Assembly (NCBI RefSeq): GCF_049803835.1
Contig: NZ_JBNAGK010000004.1
Location: forward strand, 1-64,000
Length of the DNA stretch: 64,000 nucleotides
Origin: Pacificoceanicola sp049803835
GTDB taxonomy: Bacteria > Pseudomonadota > Alphaproteobacteria > Rhodobacterales > Rhodobacteraceae
Reading direction: 5' to 3'
In this document: one piece after another, positions 59,641-64,000 of the stretch
Layout: each line of letters opens with the position of its first letter
Position numbering within the stretch: position 1 is the stretch's first letter
The notes under the pieces: generated by a model
The model's database searches: none
What the model was told of the DNA's origin: nothing
What the model saw: only the letters and a program-made list of their open reading frames with translations
Position numbers and translations under genes: made by a program

Positions 59641-60092
59641 AGCGGCAGGGTCTCCTCGGCCTTGAGCTTGGCCACATGCATCAGCGCCTCCACATCCGCG
59701 ATATGCGGCAGGGTCAGCAGTTTCTCACGGTATAGACGCTGGTAATGCGCCATGTCGCGGGCAATCACCGAAAGCCGTACGTCCACCTGTCCGAGGAAGG
59801 TCTGGATCTCCAGCACCTCCGGCACCAGCCGGGCGGCGGCGAGAAAATCGTCGAAGGCTCGCGCCACGGTCTTGTCCAGCGTCACCCGCAGCGACACCTC
59901 CACCTCATAGCCCAGCGACGGCCAGTGGATCACGCCGCGTACCCCGCGCAGGATCCCGAGATCGCGCAGCCGCTCCAGCCGCCGCGCCAGCGTCGAGGCA
60001 GTCACACCCGCGCGCTCCGCCAGCACCGAAGCCGCCGCCTCCGGGTCCGACTGATAGTAGCGCAGAATGCGCCGATCGGTGTCATCGAGCAT
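59637..60092 (-). CDS. Lrp/AsnC family regulator (first of pair)
   Basis: 151 residues: MLDDTDRRILRYYQSDPEAAASVLAERAGVTASTLARRLERLRD is the helix-turn-helix part; the effector domain shows FLGQVDVRLSVIARDMAHYQRLYREKLLTLP. The two Lrp genes are coupled and diverge from ilvC with 137 bp between starts, so direct control of the branched-chain gene is a reasonable hypothesis. Starts upstream of 60092 are non-ATG or run into the promoter region. Confidence 0.92.
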   Translation of the reverse strand: MLDDTDRRILRYYQSDPEAAASVLAERAGVTASTLARRLERLRDLGILRGVRGVIHWPSLGYEVEVSLRVTLDKTVARAFDDFLAAARLVPEVLEIQTFLGQVDVRLSVIARDMAHYQRLYREKLLTLPHIADVEALMHVAKLKAEETLPL

Positions 60093-60229
60093 GAAAAAAC
60101 CGCCAAACGTCGATTTGGAGAATAACTCTGCTTCTCTTTGGCAAAAATACCCGAAGAACGCAAACACTCTCGCCCCGCCCCCGCTAGAGTGCCCCTCAAT
60201 CAACAAACCATCCCAGGAAGGATAGAGAC

Positions 60230-61252
60230 ATGCGCGTTTACTACGACCGCGACTGCGACGTGAACCTGATCAAGGACAAGAAGGTCGCCATCCTCGGCTA
60301 CGGCTCCCAGGGCCACGCCCACGCGCTGAACCTGCGCGACTCCGGCGCGAAGAACGTCGTCATCGCGCTGCGCGAAGGCTCGCCCTCCGCGAAGAAGTGC
60401 GAGGCCGAGGGCCTGAAGGTCATGGGCATCTCCGAGGCGGCCGCCTGGTGCGACGTCATCATGTTCACCATGCCCGACGAACTGCAGGCCGAGACCTATC
60501 GCAAGCACGTCAAGGATCACCTGAAGCCGGGCGCCGCCATCGCGTTCGCCCACGGCCTGAACGTGCACTTCGGCCTGATCGAGGCGCCGGAAGGCGTCGA
60601 CGTCATCATGATGGCGCCGAAGGGCCCGGGTCACACCGTGCGCGGCGAATACGTCAAGGGCGGCGGCGTGCCCTGCCTCGTGGCGGTGCATCAGGACGCC
60701 ACCGGCAAGGCGCTGGAAATCGGTCTGTCCTATTGCTCCGCGATCGGTGGCGGCCGTTCGGGCATCATCGAGACCAACTTCCGCGAAGAGTGCGAAACCG
60801 ACCTCTTCGGTGAGCAGGTCGTGCTCTGCGGCGGTCTTGTCGAGTTGATCCGCATGGGCTTCGAGACCCTCGTGGAAGCCGGCTACGCGCCGGAAATGGC
60901 CTATTTCGAGTGCCTGCACGAGGTGAAGCTGATCGTCGACCTGATCTACGAAGGCGGCATCGCCAACATGGATTACTCGATCTCCAACACCGCCGAGTAC
61001 GGCCAGTATGTCACCGGCCCGCGCATCCTGCCCTACGCCGAGACCAAGGCCCGCATGAAAGAGGTCCTCGAGGACATCCAGCGCGGCAAGTTCGTGCGGG
61101 ATTTCATGCTCGAGAACGCCGTCGGCCAGCCGACCCTCAAGGCCTCGCGCCGCGCCAACGACGAACACCAGATCGAGCAGGTCGGCAAGAAGCTGCGCGA
61201 CATGATGCCGTGGATCTCCGCCGGCAAGATGGTCGACAAGACGAAGAACTGA
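60230..61252 (+). CDS. ilvC: Ketol-acid reductoisomerase
   Basis: 340 residues, the short class I enzyme using NADPH to isomerise and reduce acetolactate or acetohydroxybutyrate in valine and isoleucine synthesis. The nucleotide motif is ILGYGSQGHAHALNLRDSG (GYGSQG at 23-28). The C-terminal knotted domain binds Mg through D and E residues in ETNFREECETDLFGEQ and ECLHEVKLIVDLIYEGG. The ATG follows AGGAAGGATAGAGAC. It ends at an intrinsic terminator. Confidence 0.98.
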   Translation: MRVYYDRDCDVNLIKDKKVAILGYGSQGHAHALNLRDSGAKNVVIALREGSPSAKKCEAEGLKVMGISEAAAWCDVIMFTMPDELQAETYRKHVKDHLKPGAAIAFAHGLNVHFGLIEAPEGVDVIMMAPKGPGHTVRGEYVKGGGVPCLVAVHQDATGKALEIGLSYCSAIGGGRSGIIETNFREECETDLFGEQVVLCGGLVELIRMGFETLVEAGYAPEMAYFECLHEVKLIVDLIYEGGIANMDYSISNTAEYGQYVTGPRILPYAETKARMKEVLEDIQRGKFVRDFMLENAVGQPTLKASRRANDEHQIEQVGKKLRDMMPWISAGKMVDKTKN

Positions 61253-61276
61253 TCGCGACGATCGGTCCGGTTCCGG

Positions 61277-61307
61277 GGGGCGGCGCAGTCTTGCGCTGCC
61301 CCTTTTT
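61277..61307 (+). terminator. Intrinsic terminator after ilvC
   Basis: GGGGCGGCGCA-gtct-TGCGCTGCCCC with one G-U pair, followed by TTTTT (61303-61307). Confidence 0.88.
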
Positions 61308-61340
61308 ATTGGGCAGACCGAACGCCGGGTAAGGAAACGC

Positions 61341-61934
61341 ATGACCGTCGACATTCTTCCGGCCGATACGGCTCTGCTGGGCCCGGTGCTGCGGGCGGCG
61401 GAGACGACGTATAAGCTGCACAACACCCATCGTGCCGGGGAGCCCTCCGGTCCGTTCCGGGACTCCATCCTCCATGAATGGCTGAACGAGGCCTTGCAGG
61501 GCAGCCCCCGCCACGCGGTGCTGGCGGCGTTTCGCGAGGGGCAATTCGCCGGGTACATGCTGCTCAGCGCACCGGAAGAGGGCCAGTCGCTGGCCATGGT
61601 CAACGACATCTGGGTCGACGAGCGGCAACGCGGCCGCCGGATCGCCCCGGCGCTGCTGGCGGAGGCGATCCGGCTGCAGGAGAAGGCTGGCTGGGACTTC
61701 CTCGCCGGGACGATTGCCGACTGGAATACCGCCAGCACCGCCGCCTTCCGCCGTGCCGGGTTCCTCGACTGGCGCAACCACGGCGTGAAAGACGACGGGC
61801 GGCGCATTCACATCCTGGTGCACCCGCGCAAGGGCGTGACCCTGCCGCGCCGCCGCTGGCGCCTGCCTCCGGAACTCGTTGCGGCGCTCGCGCTGCTGCT
61901 GCCGGTCGCGTTGCTGGCCTGGCTCACACGCTGA
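61341..61934 (+). CDS. GNAT acetyltransferase with C-terminal membrane helix
   Basis: 197 residues. GNAT core with the acetyl-CoA loop region DIWVDERQRGRRIAPALLAEAIRLQE and the later ADWNTASTAAFRRAGFLDW. Uncommon for a GNAT, the last 30 residues are a basic stretch (PRRRWRLP) followed by a membrane helix (ELVAALALLLPVALLAWL), so the enzyme is probably tail-anchored. The acceptor is unknown. It starts 34 bp after the ilvC terminator. Confidence 0.8.
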   Translation: MTVDILPADTALLGPVLRAAETTYKLHNTHRAGEPSGPFRDSILHEWLNEALQGSPRHAVLAAFREGQFAGYMLLSAPEEGQSLAMVNDIWVDERQRGRRIAPALLAEAIRLQEKAGWDFLAGTIADWNTASTAAFRRAGFLDWRNHGVKDDGRRIHILVHPRKGVTLPRRRWRLPPELVAALALLLPVALLAWLTR

Positions 61935-61967
61935 GACCGCCACACACACGCGCCAAGGGCGAGTCGT

Positions 61968-61995
61968 TTGGACAAATCCCCCTCTTTGGTATAGG
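61968..61995 (+). promoter_or_regulatory. Candidate promoter of the third exosortase-tail gene
   Basis: TTGGAC (61968-61973), 16-nt spacer, TATAGG (61990-61995), 44 bp before the ATG at 62039. Confidence 0.4.
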
Positions 61996-62038
61996 ATCGT
62001 TGGGCTTCCAAGTTTTTTCCAGACCTGAGGGGGTCCAA

Positions 62039-62683
62039 ATGAAGACTTTATCAATTGCTGCCTGCGCGGCTCTTTTTCTTGCCTCGGAGGCCTCGGCCGT
62101 CGTGACCGGCGGCACCTTGACAGGCGGCGCGGCCTTCACGGCGGGCGGGTCGTTCAACATTCTGACCGGCGGCGCCCTGACCGGTCTTTCCGTCGGCAAT
62201 GACACGTTCAACGACAACAATGTCTATGCCTTCAACGAGGACCAGAACATCACGATTACCACGCCGATCACCGTCGACGTGGGCACGTCTCCGACCACCG
62301 GAGACGTGGTGGCAAGCCATTATGTCTTCTACGATCCGCCCGGCACCGGCGGGAAAAGCGCCATTGGATACGTGCTGTTCGACGCGATGATCTACGGCGT
62401 CGCCACCTCGACCACCAACCTCGCCAACTCCGACTACCTGATCAACAACACGGTGACCTACCTCAACCCGAGTTTGCGCGGGCTGGAGGCCGGGGATCTG
62501 GTGTGGATCGACAGCGGCAATCCTTACCGTCTTAACTACGACTGGAGTGCCGGGACGCCGGGGGATTACGTACGGGTATTCACCATGGAATCGCCCATCG
62601 CCGCCGCGCCGCTTCCGGCGGGCGGGCTGCTGCTTCTGGGGGCGCTCGGGGCGTTGGCGGTGCGGCGGCGCAAGGCAGGCTGA
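62039..62683 (+). CDS. Secreted protein with PLPA-type C-terminal sorting tail
   Basis: 214 residues. Signal peptide MKTLSIAACAALFLASEASA, then Gly/Thr-rich short repeats (TGGTLTGGAAFTAGGSF, TGGALTGL) and a beta-rich body with FNEDQNITI and SHYVFYDPPGTGG. The tail is APLPAGGLLLLGALGALAV plus RRRK, an exosortase substrate of the same class as the proteins at 2565 and 11343. Upstream GAGGGGG and a candidate promoter support the start at 62039. Confidence 0.82.
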   Translation: MKTLSIAACAALFLASEASAVVTGGTLTGGAAFTAGGSFNILTGGALTGLSVGNDTFNDNNVYAFNEDQNITITTPITVDVGTSPTTGDVVASHYVFYDPPGTGGKSAIGYVLFDAMIYGVATSTTNLANSDYLINNTVTYLNPSLRGLEAGDLVWIDSGNPYRLNYDWSAGTPGDYVRVFTMESPIAAAPLPAGGLLLLGALGALAVRRRKAG

Positions 62684-62725
62684 GAGGCTCTTGCGGGGGG
62701 CGGGCTTTCGGTCTACGCCCCCCGC

Positions 62726-63631
62726 ATGACACCCGACATCACGCCCCGCAGCTGGGCCATGGTTCTGGCGCTCGGCTTTGTCTGGGGTGCCACGTTCCTC
62801 TTCATGGAAATCGCCCTGCGCGGCATCACCCCGGTCTGGCTCGCCGCCGGGCGCATCGGCTTTGCCATGGCGTTGACGGTGGTGGTCTGGCTCATGCTCG
62901 GCGGTCGGCTTTGGCTGACGGAGGCGCGGGCCTGGGGGGCGCTGATCGTCGTCGGCCTGCTGAGCACGGCGGTGCCCTTCGTGCTGCTGTCCTGGGGGCT
63001 GCAATACGTGACCTCGGGCTTCGCGGGCGTGTCGATGGCGGCGGTGGCGCTGATGGTGCTGCCGCTGGCGCACGTCTTCGTGCCGGGAGAGCGGATGACC
63101 CTGCGGCGGCTGATCGGTTTCCTGATCGGGTTCGCCGGGGTGGCGGTGCTGATCGGGCCGGAGGCGCTGGCGCAGTCGGGCGAGGCGCTGGAGCCGCTTG
63201 GGCGGCTGGCCTGCATCGCGGCGGCGGGATGCTACGCGGTGACCAGTGTGACCATGCGGCGGATGCCGCCGGTGGACAGCTTCGGTCTCGCGGCGGTGCC
63301 GCTGGTGATCGGCACCGCCTTTGTCATCCCGCTGGCCTGGCTGCAGGAGGGGGCGCCGGTGCTGCCGGACGGGCAGACGCTGCTGGTGGTGGCGGTTCTG
63401 GGGCTGCTGCCGACAGCGGGGGCGAACCTTTTGCGCGTGCTGGTGATCCGCAGCGCCGGGCCGGTCTTCATGAGCCTGACGAACTACCAGGTGCCGCTTT
63501 GGTCCGTGTTCCTCGGGGTGCTGCTCTTGGGCGAACCGCTGCACCCGAGTTTGCTTGTCGCCCTGGTGTTGATCCTCGTCGGGGTCTTCCTGAGCCAGTG
63601 GGGGGCGCTCAGACGGCTGTTCGGGCGCTGA
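62726..63631 (+). CDS. EamA/DMT family transporter
   Basis: 301 residues, ten membrane helices as two five-helix EamA repeats: the first opens ALGFVWGATFLFMEIALRGITPVW, the second LACIAAAGCYAVTSVTMRRM. Drug/metabolite transporter superfamily; typical substrates are amino acids or metabolites for export. Substrate not deducible. Convergent with glyS. Confidence 0.9.
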   Translation: MTPDITPRSWAMVLALGFVWGATFLFMEIALRGITPVWLAAGRIGFAMALTVVVWLMLGGRLWLTEARAWGALIVVGLLSTAVPFVLLSWGLQYVTSGFAGVSMAAVALMVLPLAHVFVPGERMTLRRLIGFLIGFAGVAVLIGPEALAQSGEALEPLGRLACIAAAGCYAVTSVTMRRMPPVDSFGLAAVPLVIGTAFVIPLAWLQEGAPVLPDGQTLLVVAVLGLLPTAGANLLRVLVIRSAGPVFMSLTNYQVPLWSVFLGVLLLGEPLHPSLLVALVLILVGVFLSQWGALRRLFGR

Positions 63632-63638
63632 GCGGGAA

Positions 63639-63659
63639 GCCCCGGGTCAGGCCCGGGGC
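63639..63659. terminator. Hairpin between convergent EamA gene and glyS
   Basis: GCCCCGGG-tcagg-CCCGGGGC, a perfect 8-bp stem without a T-run. Related CCCCGG hairpins lie around 56960-57020 in another short gap. Confidence 0.5.
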
Positions 63660-63667
63660 GCACTGTC

Positions 63668-64000
63668 TCACCCGTCCAGTTTGGTCAGATCCGCCACCTG
63701 CGAGCAGGTCTTGCGGATGCTGCCGAGCAGGTTCAGGCGGTTGCGGCGGACGATCTGGTTCTCCGCATTGACCTGCACCGCCTCGAAGAAAGCGTCGATG
63801 GGACCGCGCAGCGCGGCCATGGCTTCCATCGCCTTGGCAAAGTCTTCCTCCGCCATGGCGGGCTTGATCATCTCATCGGCCTTCTCCAGCGCGGAGAACA
63901 GCGCCTTTTCCGCGTCTTCCTCGGCGAACTTGATGTCCGCGCCGAAGGAGTATTCGACACCATCGGCGGCTTCGGCCTGAGACAGAATGTTGTTCGCCCG
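63668..64000 (-). CDS. glyS: Glycyl-tRNA synthetase beta subunit, C-terminal part
   Basis: The last 110 codons of the gene; the rest lies beyond the right edge. The end reads AALRGPIDAFFEAVQVNAENQIVRRNRLNLLGSIRKTCSQVADLTKLDG, the helical C-terminal region of GlyS with the typical FFDxVxVxxxDxxVRxNRLxLL pattern. The reading frame stays open to position 64000. Confidence 0.92.
   Translation of the reverse strand, partial: RANNILSQAEAADGVEYSFGADIKFAEEDAEKALFSALEKADEMIKPAMAEEDFAKAMEAMAALRGPIDAFFEAVQVNAENQIVRRNRLNLLGSIRKTCSQVADLTKLDG

Noticed and set aside
60120..60160. A further copy of the hairpin-plus-core element
   Set aside because: CTTCTCTTTGGCAAAAATACCC resembles the core in reverse but lacks the hairpin and lies between divergent genes, not at a gene end.
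1..64000. tRNA, rRNA, CRISPR arrays, insertion sequences
   Set aside because: I read intergenic regions for cloverleaf, direct-repeat/spacer and transposase signals and saw none; short ncRNAs without strong structure could be missed.

Overview
The window is GC-rich chromosomal DNA (my estimate is mid-60s %GC) from an alphaproteobacterium, most likely Rhodobacteraceae of the Roseobacter group. The evidence is the mix of gene families and orders: yajC-secD-secF next to a ccmABCD-ccmG cytochrome c maturation cluster, DUF3422 and DUF6314 proteins, three secreted proteins with VPLPA-type exosortase tails, and repeated intergenic 'GGTATTT...CCAAAGAAG' elements. It holds about 56 protein genes. I saw no rRNA, tRNA, CRISPR array, transposase or integrase.

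Layout. 0.2-3.3 kb: aminopeptidase P, a DUF427 protein and an exosortase-tail protein. 3.3-7.8 kb (minus strand): cysS-cimA-methyltransferase-squalene/phytoene synthase-like operon. 8-13.5 kb: an MmcQ/YjbR protein, mltG-fabF, a second exosortase-tail protein, a GT8-like glycosyltransferase and a small secreted protein. 13.7-14.9 kb: rsgA behind a possible leader ORF and terminator. 15-25 kb: a catabolic block with an M20 amidohydrolase, a FAD amino-acid oxidoreductase, an ArgE-type deacetylase and a fused double ABC ATPase, divergent from the peptide-binding protein and two permeases. 25-30 kb: a YeeE/YedE sulfur transporter, DUF3422, DUF6314 and purB. 29.8-37.8 kb (minus strand): yajC-secD-secF-TauE-Mth938-ccmA-ccmB-amrS-ccmC-ccmD-ccmG. 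38-42.5 kb: an unrecognised protein, a trypsin-like protease, serS, a TspO-like membrane protein and a small secreted protein. 42.7-53.8 kb: eight tandem paralogues. 53.8-64 kb: yebC, a class I glutamine amidotransferase, an FAD-linked oxidase, an aminotransferase, a GH104-like muramidase, two Lrp regulators divergent from ilvC, a GNAT protein, a third exosortase-tail protein, an EamA transporter and the 3' end of glyS.

The standout is the 11-kb array. It encodes eight secreted proteins of about 395-440 residues in the same direction. Each has a signal peptide, an N-terminal C-x4-C pair, two 'GNIGLGTxxPxxxLHV' tail-fibre-type repeats, a very conserved C-terminal block and a terminal coiled coil. 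The C-terminal block looks like a form of the tail-fibre/endosialidase chaperone domain that lacks the S74 self-cleavage motif. N-terminal halves are diverged, while 3' halves are almost identical at the DNA level in several copies. One copy is a mosaic, and the last copy is broken by a 26-bp deletion. This looks like a diversifying family of fibre-like surface or secreted proteins shaped by gene conversion.

Several non-coding signals also deserve attention: a GTACGA-N13-TCGTAC operator-like motif present three times at two loci, twin GGAAC-N3-GTTCC palindromes upstream of the YeeE gene, a 20-bp perfect palindrome, and a hairpin-plus-core element that follows the 3' ends of several genes.
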